Of a stretch of 64,000 nucleotides of DNA, positions 22,931 to 34,399 are shown piece by piece. The DNA lies in the NCBI GenBank assembly GCA_011799875.1, contig CM022298.1, forward strand, positions 495,483,180 through 495,547,179. The letters are read 5' to 3'. The stretch is from Thinopyrum elongatum. Its lineage: Eukaryota > Streptophyta > Magnoliopsida > Poales > Poaceae. Below the pieces are notes generated by a model that was not told where the DNA came from, made no database searches, and saw nothing but the letters and a program-made list of their open reading frames with translations. The position numbers and the translations under genes were made by a program. Each line of letters opens with the position of its first letter. Positions within the stretch are counted from its first letter, which is position 1.

Positions 22931-24160
22931 CATACATAGGATTGTCTGTCTGGTCGCGAACGTGTACGTACATACTAGTCGATCGCTCTCTCTGCAGCGA
23001 TGAACCATGGCCGAGTAAGGAGATGCACGTGTCGTAGTAGAGGCGCGGACGTAGCATGTCACACAGACCCGTCTATATATATCGTGTACATGTACATACA
23101 GCCACGCTGCAAGAAAGTAAATACGGCTACGTACATACATACGGGCGGGGTCTCGAACATGCATACTTACGGCCAGGGCTCGTGTACATGGAGAGGCAAC
23201 GGACAGCAGCGATGTCGTCCTGTTCATCGGTAGCTAACTGGCTGGGTCGAAACGGAGGAAACAATGTTGTGTTCACCGGGAGCCAAGTGACTGGGTCGGA
23301 ACACGTCCTGTTCATGGAGAGTGAAGCCACTGGGTTGGAACGCGTCCTGTTCATAGGGAGCCAACCGGCTTGGACGGAACAGCCGGAACGGGGTCTGGCG
23401 TACCGCAAAACGAAGGAAAACGGCCTTCTGTTCAACCGCGTACGGTCGAAACAGGGTCCTGTTCATCAGGAAGGGTCTGGCGTACCGCAGAATGGAGGAA
23501 ACGGCAACGGGGTCCTATTGATCGGGAGGGGTGTGGCGTACCGCAAAACGGAGGAAACAGACTTGTGTTGGAGCTCCTACGGTCGAAACGGGGTCCTGTT
23601 CATCGGGAGGGGTGTGGTGTACCACAAAACGGGACTCCACGGCCTACTGTTCATCCACCATCTACTGCCTCACTCCAGCTTCCACGGGCTACTAATCATC
23701 CACCGCCGACTTCCTCCAGCCTCCACCTGCTACTATTCATCCACCGTCGAGTTCCTCCTACCTCCACCAGCTACTGTTCATCCACGGGGGTCCTGTTCAT
23801 CTAGCCTCCACCGGCTACTATTCAACCAGCCCTCCACGGGGTCCTGTTCATCCACCCTCCACCGGCTACTGTTCAACCAGCCCTCCATGGGGTCCTGTTC
23901 ATCCACCCCGAACCGGCTCGATCGGGTGGTGTATGGCAGCCTCCTCTCGATCGGGGTCCTGTTCATCCAGCGGCAACGGCCTCTACTACCACAGGGTCTT
24001 GTTCATCTAACCCCCACTGGGAACTGTTCATCCAACCCCCAACAATGGTCACTGTTCATCAAGAGGCAGCAGCAGGTTCGATCGGCTTCAGTTAGCAGCA
24101 GAAGCGAAGGAATCGCTCGGGTTCAGTTAACAGCCAAGGGATCTATCGCTCGGGTTCAGT
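22930..24160. repeat. CTGTTCATC subterminal array of CACTA-A
   Basis: More than twenty copies of TCCTGTTCATC / TACTGTTCATCCA occur between about 23220 and 24060, many joined to GGAGGGGTGTGGCGTACCGC and AAACGGAGGAAAC or to CCACCCTCCACCGGC. Density rises toward the right end, as expected for binding sites near a CACTA terminus. A 368-codon open frame (23056-24162) runs through it, but its protein is only the translated repeat. Confidence 0.75.
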
Positions 24161-24582
24161 AACGTAGCTAGTGCAATCGCTCGGGTTTAGTAAGCGAACG
24201 CCTCGCTCGGGTTCAGTTAGAGCCCAATGCCTCGCACACACGTGCATACGTGTACGAGAGAAATGTGCAATCCCTCTGTGCATCGCTCGGCCCCGACCAC
24301 CCACCGTAACCGGGAACTCCCCGAAATTTTCCTCGCCCTCGCTTCTACCACGATTTTTTCCATCATGGACAGCCCAAAGAATGTCATGCAGGTGCGTGCC
24401 CGGCCTGCCCAGGACGAAAAGCCCATTTTCTGTCATGATTTTTTGTCATAGAAGTAGGAGCCCACCACATCTATGATGATATGTGGTTTTGTCACAATTA
24501 TCATCATAGAAGTGTCATAAGCATGACAGAAAAAAAATTCGTTCGGGCCAAAATGTCATGGATGTGGCTTTTTTTTCTAGTG
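24110..24582. repeat. CGCTCGGGTTCAGT repeats and right terminus of CACTA-A
   Basis: Five copies of TCGCTCGGGTTCAGTTA or close variants lie at 24113-24222. They are followed by inverted TCATAGAAGT / CTTCTATGA-like and ATGTCATGG / TGTCATAAGCATGACA motifs. The element ends with GATGTGGCTTTTTTTTCTAGTG. This terminus is related to the left end of CACTA-B at 35748. Confidence 0.75.
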
Positions 24583-24585
24583 TGA

Positions 24586-25228
24586 TATATAGGATGATAT
24601 GGTTGGGCCAAGGGGTAAGGCCGACGGGGCTTTAGGTCGGTGCAAAAGGAAGTTTTGCGTAGGTCAGGGACCAGACGCCAAGGACCATGGTGTTTGGTGC
24701 TGGAAACCGAGAAGGACTCTTCCTTGCATTCCAAACCAACTTTGAGGAGGCTCTTTCTCCAAGAAACGACCCCAGGGCTCAACATATAAATAGAGGAGCA
24801 GGGCTAGCCCCTGGGGGACACCACGATTCACCAAGCCATGTGTTGGCGCACCCTCTCCCTCTAGTTCGTCCTCCGTCCTAAATCCGTTGTGCTTGGCGAA
24901 GCCCTGTGGATATAGTTTCACCACCACCGTCACCACGTCGTCATGCTGCCGGAACTCATCTACTACTTCGCCTCTCTTGTTGGATCGAGAAGGCGAGGAC
25001 GTCATCGAGCTGAATGTGTGCTGAAAGTGGAGGTGCTGTACGTTCGGTACTTGATCGGGACGGATCATGAAGGTGTATGACTACATCAACCGCGTTGATA
25101 AACGCTTCCGCTTAGTGATCGACAAGGGTATGTAGATGCTCTCCCCCTCTCGTAGCTATACATCTCCATGGATAGATCTTGCGTGTGCGTAGATTTTTTT
25201 TTTGTTTTCCATGCAATGTTCCCCAACA
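24586..25228 (+). mobile_element. 3' part of an Angela/BARE-like LTR, cut by CACTA-A
   Basis: I recognise the order TTGGCGCACCCTCTCCC, CTTGGCGAAGCCCTG, GCGAGGACGTCATCGAGCTG, ACTACATCAACCGCGTTGAT and the terminal TTCCCCAACA (ending 25228) as the last part of a Triticeae Copia LTR of Angela/BARE type. Its left part is missing because CACTA-A ends at 24582. No primer binding site follows, so it is a solo or broken LTR. The family name is from recognition and was not searched. Confidence 0.6.
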
Positions 25229-26772
25229 ATAACTATGCGCTTTTCTATCAATTGCTCAACAGTAATTTGTTTACCCATCGTGTGCTTTCTTTCAAGAGAG
25301 AAGCCTCCAGTGAAAACTATGGCCCCGGTCTATCTTTTATCATATTATTTTTAGATCTACAAAATCAAAAATACAAAAATACCTTGCTGCAATTTATTTA
25401 CTTTTATTTTATTTCGCACTTTTCTTATCTTTTATATCTATCACTATCAGATTTCATCCTTGCAAGTAACCATGAAGGGATTGACAACCCCTTTATCGCG
25501 TTGGGTGCAAGTATTTGTTTGTTCATGCAGGTACAACTATTGGAGACTTGTCTGTTCCTCCTACTGGATTGATACCTTGGTTCTCAACTGAAGGAAATAC
25601 TTATCTCTACTTTGCTGCATCACCCTTTCCTCTTCAAGGGAAAAACCAACGCAAGCTCAAGAAGTAGCAGGCGCCACCAAGGAGGATTTGCATTCATCGC
25701 TGCATTTTACCTTTTATTCGATCTCATGGGGTTGCCGGTGCTCGATACCGAGCCGGCATGGCGCATCTCCATCGACGGCAGCATCGTCGGCCACTTCCTC
25801 CATGACGTCTCTCCCCTATGGTGTTGCTCCCTTGGCGGTGACGTCCACACCAGCAGGAGCTGCTGGTGCTCCGGCTCTTGCTTGTGCTGCTACTGCTCCG
25901 TCTCTCGCTCGTGCTGCTGCTCTGCTATTGCTATCGATCGCGTTGCTGCTCCGGCTCTCGCTCATGCTGATGTTGCTGCGCTGTCTCTCGCTCGCACTAC
26001 TGCTCTGCTCTTGTTGTCGGTCACGCTACTGCTCTACTCTTGCTCTCATTCGTGCTGCTGCTCTGCTCTGCTCTTGCTCTCGCTCTCGCTCTCGCTGCTA
26101 CTGCTGCTACACGAGTTGCTGCTTTAGCTCATGCTCGCTGCTATTGCTGCACGAGCTGCTCTCTACTAGTGTGTTACCTGCTCGAGCAACTGCTAATTTA
26201 GATCACTGCTTCTCTACTACAAGTGCCCGGGTGGGCTAAACTTTTATCGCAGTGCTCTGCTACTAGTGCAATCAATTTTGACAGCAAAATTTAGTTTCAT
26301 TAGTAAAATTCAGTTTTGACAGTAAAATTCAGTTTTGACTGTAAAATTCAGTTTCGACTGTAAAATTCAGATTCTTCAATTAAGTTCAGACTCAACAGTT
26401 TTTGCATCATCTATTGGAGGGGCCGCGGTGCGGCTGATGCATTTTACATCTAGCACTTTTTGGTGATGTATTTTACATCATCCATTGTAGATGTTATTAG
26501 AATGCCACTTCAGATTAACGTTGTCTGTCTTTTCATGTTCCAGCCTCACCGTCGTACACCTCACCAGAGCTGCTCCAACGACGGAACCGTCCATCACAGC
26601 GGAGCAGTACCCTCGGCGCCATCTCTAGATGCTTTAGATCTTATTCCCTGCCTCCGACAGTCTCACCAGCCGCACCATCCTCCATGACCAACCCAACGAT
26701 GCTGAGGTCGACAAGGCTATGCCAAAGAGGTTGTACACTTGTGGCATCGCTTTTTACTCTACATTTATGTGG
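25229..26772. other. Retrotransposon-derived scraps and CTG/CTC-rich low-complexity DNA
   Basis: Bases 25229-25690 resemble untranslated sequence common in Triticeae retroelements (GATTGATACCTTGGTTCTCA, TGCTGCATCACCCTTTCCTC). Bases 25850-26170 are a low-complexity run of GCTGCTCTGCTCTTGCTCTCGCT type. It opens long reading frames of Leu, Ser and Cys that I do not accept as genes. Bases 26290-26380 hold four to five copies of TTTGACAGTAAAATTCAG about 19 bases apart. No intact gene. Confidence 0.45.
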
Positions 26773-26777
26773 ATCCC

Positions 26778-28345
26778 TGATACGTCTCCAATGTATCTAT
26801 AATTTATGAAGTATTGATGCCATGTTTACAACAATTTTATCTGGTTTTGGTATGATTTGCATGGAACTAACCTGGACTGACGCTGTTTTCAGCAGAACTA
26901 CCATGGTGTTATTTTTTATGCAGAAATAAAAGTTCTCCAAATGCAACGAAACTTTTTGACAATTTTTTTGGGAACAAAAGAGGCACTAGAAGCTTCGTGG
27001 GAGGACCAGAAGGTGAAGGAGGTGAGCACAAGACACCTGGGCGCGCCAGGAGGCCCAGGCGCGCCCAGGTGGGTTGTGCCCACCTCGAGGCCCATCTTCG
27101 CGTGATTCCAAATAAGATCTGAGTTTTGCCATCGCAAGCCTCTGTAGCCACGAAAAACCAATCTAGACCCCGTTTCGGCACCCTGACGGAGGGGGAAATC
27201 ACCACCAGTGGCCAACTTCATCATCCCGGCGGCGACCATGATGAGGAGGGAGTAGTCCACCCTCGGGTCTGAGGGTTTGTACCATTAGCTATGTGTTTAG
27301 TCTCTCTCTCTCTCTCGTGTTCTTGAGTTGGCATGATCTTAATGTATCACAAGCTTTGTTAATATAGCTGGATCATATGGTGTTTCTCCCTCTCTATCTT
27401 GTTGTGATGAATTGAGTTTTCCCTTTGAGATTTCGTTTTATTGGATTGAATACTTTTATGGATTTGAGAGCACTTGATCTATGCCTTGGCACTCAACTCG
27501 CGGATTCCCGAGGTGACATTGGGGTAATCTATGCATAGGGGTTGATGCATGTTTTCATCCTTGTTTCTCCGGTAGAAATCTTGGGGCACTCTTTGAGGTT
27601 CTTTGTGTTGGATTGAGTATTATGAATCTGAAATTGTTTGATGCATATCACATAATCAACTCACGGACACTCGCGGTGACATTGGAGTATCTAGGTGACA
27701 TTAGAGTTGGTTGATGGGTATCATATGGTGTTATTTTAGTACGAACTCTTGGTTAGATCGATCGGAAAGAATAGCTTGGTGTTATTTTAGTACGAACTCT
27801 AGGATAGATTGATCGGAAAGAATAGCTTTGAGGTGGTTTCATACACTACAAACAATTTCTTCTTATGTTCTACGCTAGATAGGAACTTTGGAGTGATTCT
27901 TCATTGCACGTTGAGGGATGGTTATATGATCCAATTATATTATCATTGTTGAGAGATTGCACTAGCGAAAGTACGGCCCTAGGCCTCATTTTCAAGTATT
28001 GCAATACCATTTGTTCTCCATTTTGTCAATTGCTACCTTGCTGTTTTTTATTGTTCCTATTACAAAAATCAATATCTACTATCATTACTATGCTTGTATC
28101 ACCATCTCTTCACCAAACTAGTACACCTATACAAATTACCATTGTATTTGGTGTGTTGGGGACACAAGAGACTTTTTGTTATTTGGTTGCAGGGTTGTTT
28201 GAGAGAGACCATCTTCATCCTACGCCTCCCACGGATTGATAAACCTTAGGTCATCCACTTGAGGGAAAATTGCTACTGTCCTACAAAACTCTGCGCTTGG
28301 AGGCCCAACACGAGTCTACAAGAACAAGTTGTGTAGTAGACATCA
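26778..28345 (+). mobile_element. Solo LTR, 1568 bp
   Basis: The element begins TGATACGTCTCC and ends GTAGTAGACATCA, with TG and CA termini. ATCCC is duplicated directly on both sides (26773-26777 and 28346-28350), a classic 5-bp LTR-retrotransposon duplication. With no internal domain or second LTR, it is a solo LTR left by LTR-LTR recombination. It contains GGCGCGCC-rich sequence near 27045, a CT microsatellite at about 27300, and a 52-bp tandem duplication at 27727 and 27779. The opening sequence is common in Triticeae Gypsy LTRs. The exact family is not assigned. Confidence 0.85.
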
Positions 28346-28350
28346 ATCCC

Positions 28351-29310
28351 TTAGGGATCCTTTGGTTCAAAGCAGTTGCAAATCTAGAAATAAATGGAGG
28401 GTGGTCTCAAAGTTAACAGGGAGAAAACTAAATAATCTTTTGAACCACAATTTGAATCGATTTTGGAAGATAGCCATTATCTCATAATCATGTGGACCAA
28501 ATAAGCTCACAAAAATTCAGATTACAACGGTAAAATGTACTATTACTGATTTTTTTAAAGATATAACTTTTTAACCAGAATAATGGACCTACTGATGTTG
28601 TCCATATAAGCTCAAATTTTTTCAGAGTACAACAGAGCACAAGTAGTATATATTGATAAACTTTAGGTTTCTTTAAAAAAATCCAGTTCTTGCAGGCAAG
28701 AAGACACACTGATAACACGTAGTAACGATAAGTATGAATAGTTTCTCCCATATAACAAGGAGTGAGGCAGTAGTCCTGGGAGTGTAGATGAGCCTGGGAG
28801 TTGAGCTAGTTGTGTGGGTCCAAACTAGTAGTAGTACAAAAACATTTTTCAAGGGCAGGCTTCAGCCTGTTGAAGACTGCCTACTAGAATCAGCATTGGT
28901 TCAAAGAAAATATGAAGGAAAACATAGGAATTGGAAAGTTTCCTAAGGTACTACCATTCATGCATTTGGTTAGAAGGAACGGAGCAAAGCAAAACTGGAG
29001 GAATTTTTTCCTTTGGTGTCTCTTTCAAAGAAAAAACGTAAGAATTTTAATATCCACTTGGATGTCCTTTTCAAATTCCTATGCATAAAGGACAAGACTA
29101 AGTGCATTAGCGCCATAATAAGATTCTAACTTTACATTTTCATGTGGTTTGACTTTAATTTGACCATGTTTCTCTGCATTCCTGTGTTCTTCCGATTCCT
29201 ATGAACCAAACACCCAGGTCAACATAAATCATGTGTTTGCAAATGCTCTGTTTTGGACGTGCATTCCTATCCCTACGTTTTTACAATCCTCCGATTCAAA
29301 GGAGGCTTTA
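28351..29310. mobile_element. Possible large foldback element interrupted by the solo LTR
   Basis: The left sequence GGATCCTTTGGTTCAAAG (28356) is partly mirrored by CCGATTCAAAGGAGGCTT near 29292. Internal inverted pairs such as CATAGGAATT and AATTCCTATGCATAAAGGA occur. This resembles Harbinger-like foldbacks of grasses. The ends are uncertain, and the rest is AT-rich and non-coding. Confidence 0.35.
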
Positions 29311-29565
29311 CAAATTTACTTCATTTACACATGGGTGTCAAAGAATCCGCGTGGCTGGGGTTCCGGCCAATCAGAACGTAACACACAATAGGGTGAGCGC
29401 ACATGGTTTCCGGAGGCGACCGAGATGAACTGTGTGCGATAATGAATGACCAAGATTGCAGGGGAAGCCAAAATTCCTTCATCGTTTCTCCTTGAGCTCT
29501 AAAAAACCACCGCACTTTATGGTTATCCGGCAACTCCGCCCCAGAGCTCTCTCCAAGCGTCGTTC

Positions 29566-30081
29566 ATGCCATTGCGCCGCACACTAACTCGTAAGGAAGC
29601 GATGGCCTCCCGTCGCGCCGAGTTCCTCGTCGCCCGCGACCGCACACATGGTAAGGAAGCAATGGCATATTGCCACGCAGAGTTCATCGCCGCCCGTGAC
29701 TGCACATCTACGTGGGCAGACTTTGAAGCTGCCATGGCCAAATGGGGGGTGGAGCAAGAGGCGGCCAAAGCCACACAGAAGGAGCAAAAAATTCAGAAAG
29801 CAGTCAAGAAAAGAGAGCCCCGCTGCCGCAAGAAAGAAGAGGTCGCACACCCTGCTGAGGAGAGCTCGGCGGAGATCCAAGCACAGTGGGCTGCCGCCGA
29901 CAAGGCCGGGAAGGAGAACAACGGTGTCTGGCCAGCATGCCCTGATGCCTCCACCTGCCAGGATCGCGGCGGTAGCTACCGCGACGCTAATGAGTGCTGT
30001 GCAGAGATCCAAGCACGGTGGGCTGCCGCCGACATGGCCGGGAAGGAGAATGATTACGCCTGGCCAGCATGTGAGAAGTAG
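29566..30081 (+). CDS. 171-residue protein with internal duplications, X3 cargo
   Basis: An uninterrupted frame that I do not recognise. It contains two duplications. KEAMASRRAEFLVARDR is echoed by KEAMAYCHAEFIAARDC. EIQAQWAAADKAGKEN is echoed about 50 residues later by EIQARWAAADMAGKEN. Between them lies a highly charged Lys/Glu-rich stretch likely to be helical or coiled coil. The start could instead be the Met at 29602. It occupies the position that holds a coiled-coil gene in X2 and the exonuclease in X1, so it may be variable cargo. No function is proposed. Confidence 0.45.
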   Translation: MPLRRTLTRKEAMASRRAEFLVARDRTHGKEAMAYCHAEFIAARDCTSTWADFEAAMAKWGVEQEAAKATQKEQKIQKAVKKREPRCRKKEEVAHPAEESSAEIQAQWAAADKAGKENNGVWPACPDASTCQDRGGSYRDANECCAEIQARWAAADMAGKENDYAWPACEK

Positions 30082-31139
30082 TTAGTGCGTGTGTCGCCCG
30101 TAAGTTTGTATAATTAATTACGAGCATCTACTAGTAGTACTTACAAGTTTTAGGGAAAATTACTAGTATCTAGGAATTTAAGTTGGTACTATCTACTATT
30201 AACGTACAATGTCGATAAGCGCATCCTTTTAGGGCTTTGAGCGTTGCTTAGCATGTGTTCACTGAAGTTATGCAGCCGTACCCCGGCCCTAAATCCTCCC
30301 GAAATGTCCGCCTGCAGCCACCCAAAGCCACCGGAGACGAGCTGGCCGTAGTTGATTTTTAGTCCCACCTCGCTGCGCGAGTTGGCCGCACACCGGTTTA
30401 AATAGCCGCGCTAGTGGATGGCAGCAAGCTTCTCTTTTGTTGCATATGATTAATTCTGGCTGTGTGAGCGAGGCAGGTTAACACTTAATTGCATTTCATA
30501 AACTGATGATTGTTCATCGAGTGTCACCTTTGCCTCATTCATGTACATTGAATAACCCTGCTACAATGAAAGAGATTTTTAAATTTGCACGTGCGGTTTT
30601 AGATGCTGATAGATATAAGAATTATTAGAAGATCACAAAACACAATGTTTCTATGGCATACTGTGTGCGCTTTTTTGTGTGTTAATGATCTATAAGTCAG
30701 TTACCTGCGCAATGTTTTCTAATAAAGCAAGCGTGCCATAACGTCCGCCATTGACCGATTTAATCAACTACATGTGTAGATTTTTTTGGAGACGGGGTTC
30801 GCCAATTTTCTCTTTTCTCGCACATCAGTATTTTATGCACTTCGTCTTCGTTGTGTGTTTCCCCCGCCCAAGTTTCAAGTTTCGCAGCGAAATTTTCATT
30901 AGGAGCGCGATTTTAGAATTTATTCCTCCCACCACATCCCCACCCATCACATTTCCGCAGTATCTCCCCACCCTGCCCCCCTCCCGGCAGCTCAAACCGC
31001 CACCACTGCAACCATAGCTTCAACCACATCTATGTTCTGCCCAAGCCTCATCGATCCAGTCAGGTAACCCACCGATCTCTATCACGGCCCCAGCCTGATT
31101 GCTTAAACGGCGCCTGCAAAACATCCTCATGCCTCCAGA
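30082..31139. other. Non-coding spacer of X3
   Basis: AT-rich sequence with a C-rich patch at 30930-31010 that resembles the leader of the following B3 gene. I see scattered TGTGTGCG motifs near 30662, but no gene. Confidence 0.4.
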
Positions 31140-34100
31140 TCCCCACTGCACCTACTCCAAAGCATCGCCGTGTAAGCCCAACCACATATCACGTGGAGGT
31201 CGAGGAGCTAATGGCGGTCGATGGCGCGATGGCCGCTGTGTGTGTTGACTTGGAGGAACACCTCGCCTCCGCTGCCGCTAACTTGGGGTGGGCTTTGGCC
31301 CATATGAAGTGCCCCAACAACTACCCCTCGGGACTTACCAAGTATGAACTAACCAACTCAATCTTACCAATACCAGTTGCAATGGCTATGTTTTGTACAG
31401 TTGATGTACTAAGCAAGTTGTAGTAAACAGGCCTAACCCGTCTTAGCTATTTTTTCCTACCTTTTTATAGACAACTGGGCCATTCTCTGCTCTAGCAGCA
31501 CTTGTCTTGCAATGATTAACTCTGTCAATTGCATTTTTATCAGTACCAGTTTCAATGGCTATACTAGGTTGTCTGTAGTTAAACGTGCCTTGTTTATTTC
31601 ATTACTGCACACTGTGTGATGTTCAAGTATGAACTGTCCAGCTCAATTTCACCAATAGCAGCTATAAACTTACAATACATGACTTAGGATGCTGTTAAGC
31701 CTGTTGTAATTAACAGTTGTATCCATTTTTTAATCTATCCCTTTGCTACCGTGCTACTCTCTGCAGTGAAGATATCACTAGAGATGTTGTCGTTTTATTT
31801 CCATTTGCTATTTTTGGTGGATGCTAACCCTATTGTAGTTAACATGCCTTTCCATGTACTTACGCAGGGCCAAAATGGGCGATGTTGTTGTTTGCCGTCG
31901 GGGTTAGCTGCATCCCATGTCTTACAATATTTTACAGCATTTATGCAATTGCAGTTTAGCTTGTAACATTTACTTGCTTCTTGTAGATACACATGTCAGC
32001 GACACTGATCCACGCTTTGCCCCGGAGGAACACCTCTCCTCCGCCGCCGCTGACTTGGGGCGGGCTTTGGCCCAGATGAAGTGCCCTAGCAACTACCCCT
32101 CCGGACTTACCAAGTATGAACTGACCAGTTCAATCTTACCAATACCAGTTACAATGGCTATGTTTTGTACGGTTGATGTATTAAGCATGTTGTAGTAAAC
32201 AGGCCTAACCCATCTTAGCTATTTTCCCAACCTTTTAATAGACAACTGGGCCATTCTCTGTTCTGGCTGCACTTGTCTTGTGATGTTTAACTCTGTCAAT
32301 AGCATTTTTTATCAGTACCAGTTGCAATGGCTATACTAGGTTGCCTGTAGTTAAACGTGCCTTGTTTATTTCAGTACTGCACATCGTGTGATGTTCAAGT
32401 ATGAACTGTAAAGCTCAATTTCACCAATACCAACTACAAACTTACAATACATGACTTAGGATGTTGTTAAGCCTGTTGTAATTAATAGTTGTATCCATTT
32501 TTTAATTTTTCCTTTGCTACCATGCTACTCTCCGCAATGAAGATATCAATAGAGATGTTGTCGTTATATTTCCATTTGCTATTTTTGGTGGATTTTAACC
32601 ATGTTGTAATTAACATGCCTTTTCATGTACTAATGCAGGACCGTAATGGACGATGTTCTTGTTTGGCGTCGAGGTTAGCTGCATCCCATGTCTTACATTA
32701 TTTTACATCATTTGTGCAAATTGTAATTTAGCTTCTAACATTTACTTGCTTCTTGTAGGTACACATGTCAGCGGCACTAATCCACGCTTCGACCCGGAGG
32801 AACACCTCGCCTCCACCGTCGCCGACTTGGGGCGGGCTCTGGCCCATATGAAGTGCCGCAGCAACTACCCCTCATGATTTACCAAGTATGAACTGACTAG
32901 TTCAATATTACCAATACCAGTTGCAAATGTTTTCTACGGTTGATGTATTAAGCATGTTGTAGTAAACACGCCTAACCCGTCTTAGCTATTTTCCCTACCT
33001 TTTTATAGACAACTGGGCCATCCTCTGCTCTAGCATCACCTGCCTTGCGATGTTTAACTCTATCACTTTCATTTTATCAGTACCAGTTTCAATGGCTATA
33101 CTAGGTTGTAGTTAAAAGTGCCTTGTTTATTTCAGTACTGCACAATGTGTGATGTTAAAGTATGAACTGTCCGGCTCAATTTCACCAATACCAATTACAA
33201 ACTTACAATACTTGACTTAGGTTGCTGTTAAGCCTGTTGTAGTAAACAATTCTATCCATTTCTTAATTCGTCCCTTTGCTACCGTGCTACTGTTTCGCAA
33301 TGAAGATATCACTACAGATGTTTTCATTTTATTACCATTTGCTATTTTTGGTGGATGTTAACCCTGTTGTAGTTGACATTGCCTTTCCATGTACATACAT
33401 AGGGCCACAATGGGTGATGTTGTTGTTTGCCGTCGAGGTTAGCTGCATCCCATGTCTTATACTCCATATGTTCCTAAATATAAGTATTTTTAGAGATTCC
33501 AATATAGACTACATACGGAGCAAAATGAGTAAATCTACATTCTAATCTAAACTATCCCTATATACATCCGTATGTAGTTCGTATTGAAATCTCTAAAGTT
33601 ACTTGTACTTAGGAATGGAGGGAGTAGTATTTTACATCATTTGTGCAATTCCAGTTTAGCTTCTAACATTTACTGGTTGCCTGTAGGTACATTTATCAGC
33701 GGTACTGATCCACGCTTCGACCCTTTTTGCGTATGGGGCAATGAGATATTCATGAACAAGCATCAAGTGAGGAAACTAAGAAAGATTGTTAGGCGAAAGA
33801 GACGGGTGATGGGAATTAAACTCTTTATTTACAATTTGTCCAAGACAACAGTGAACTTTCGGATGGTAAGTAATGTGTTGCATTTTCCCCTGCCAACAAC
33901 AAGTTACTCTATTAGACATGAATATCTGAAAGTTCTCTTTTCAGTGGTTTTTGAAGCAATTTACTGATGATTACCTTGCAATCTACATGACCGGAGTGGA
34001 GGCAACTAAGGTTAAAGTATATTCATACTACCGTGATAATGGTCTAGAAGTCTTCCTGAAGGCGGTGAAGGATGGGTGGGCGATCGTCACAAGGGGTTGG

Positions 34101-34217
34101 ACAAAAGTTATTCGCGCCTTTGGCATGCAGGAGGGCACATTATGGGCATTCCGCTTCTTCAATATCATCGGCAGCCAAAATGATTTACACTTCTCTCTTC
34201 ACCTTTACCGCATCTAA
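31140..34217 (+). CDS. X-family B3-domain gene, X3 copy (tandemly rearranged, B3 exons open)
   Basis: The 5' block (to about 31350) includes VEVEELMAVDGAMAA and EEHLASAAANLGWALAHMKC. The 3' part is two exons. One is 179 bases (33687-33865, DPRFDPFCVWGNEIFMNKHQ) between consensus AG and GTAAGT. The last (33945-34217) encodes KQFTDDYLAIYMTGVEATKV, DGWAIVTRGWTKVIRAFGM and TLWAFRFF, a B3 fold that binds DNA in plant transcription factors. These two exons join in frame without stops, unlike X1 and X2. A 772-bp tandem triplication lies in the middle, so the mature transcript is uncertain. Whether a functional protein is made is unknown. Confidence 0.6.
31252..33714 (+). repeat. 772-bp tandem triplication inside the X3 B3 gene
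   Basis: GGAGGAACACCTC starts at 31252, 32024 and 32796, spacings of exactly 772 and 772. The following unit is about 156 bases longer because a MITE sits in it. Each junction fuses the start of the CVWGNE exon (GTHVSGTDPRFDP) to the middle of the upstream exon (EEHLASAAADLGRALAHMKC), creating hybrid exons in units 2 and 3. In unit 3 a stop follows NYPS. Confidence 0.85.
33459..33626. mobile_element. Stowaway MITE (Thalos-like)
   Basis: About 165 bp with TACTCCATATGTTCCTAAAT at the left and CTTAGGAATGGAGGGAGTA at the right, plus long internal inverted repeats (AGAGATTCCAATA / TATTGAAATCTCT). It interrupts a segment that is intact in the other tandem units (CATGTCTTACATTATTTTAC), which defines the insertion. 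Confidence 0.8.
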
Positions 34218-34399
34218 ATATTGTGCTTCATCATAGTTAATTGCTGCCTAATCCTGTAATTACTGAACATATTGTACTGAGTTTTATTTATGGATTGGTT
34301 GTTGAACCATTGTGCTAAAAATTTGAATTCCACGTTTCATAATTCAAAATTCAAAATTTCAATTTGAATAATAAATTATAGGGGAAAATAAAATTAAAT

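Larger units (their letters stand above)
1..24582 (+). mobile_element. CACTA-A: TNP2-bearing CACTA transposon, left end outside window
   Basis: This is an En/Spm-type DNA transposon. Its right end is visible: the sequence finishes in a T-rich run followed by CTAGTG at 24582, so the terminal inverted repeat read inward starts CACTAGAAAAAAAAGCC. The next three bases, TGA, would be its target duplication, but the partner copy lies outside the window. It carries a decayed TNP2 transposase (+), a GRF zinc-finger gene (-) and about 4 kb of subterminal repeats. X1 interrupts it at 3421-17557. The right flank at 24586 onward looks like the inside of an Angela-like LTR, so CACTA-A probably jumped into that LTR. 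The left boundary is inferred to be upstream because no terminus is visible before the transposase gene. Confidence 0.75.

Noticed and set aside
22547..23227. 226-codon minus-strand frame
   Set aside because: It covers GC-rich direct repeats of CACTA-A, and its sequence follows the DNA repeat rather than any protein family.
23056..24162. 368-codon open frame on the + strand
   Set aside because: The protein is a translation of the CTGTTCATC and GGAGGGGTGTGGCGTACCGC repeats with no domain.
25612..26239. Cys/Leu/Ser-rich frames resembling a metallothionein or membrane protein
   Set aside because: Caused by a GCTGCTCTGCTCTTGCTCTCGCT low-complexity run that is open in several frames.
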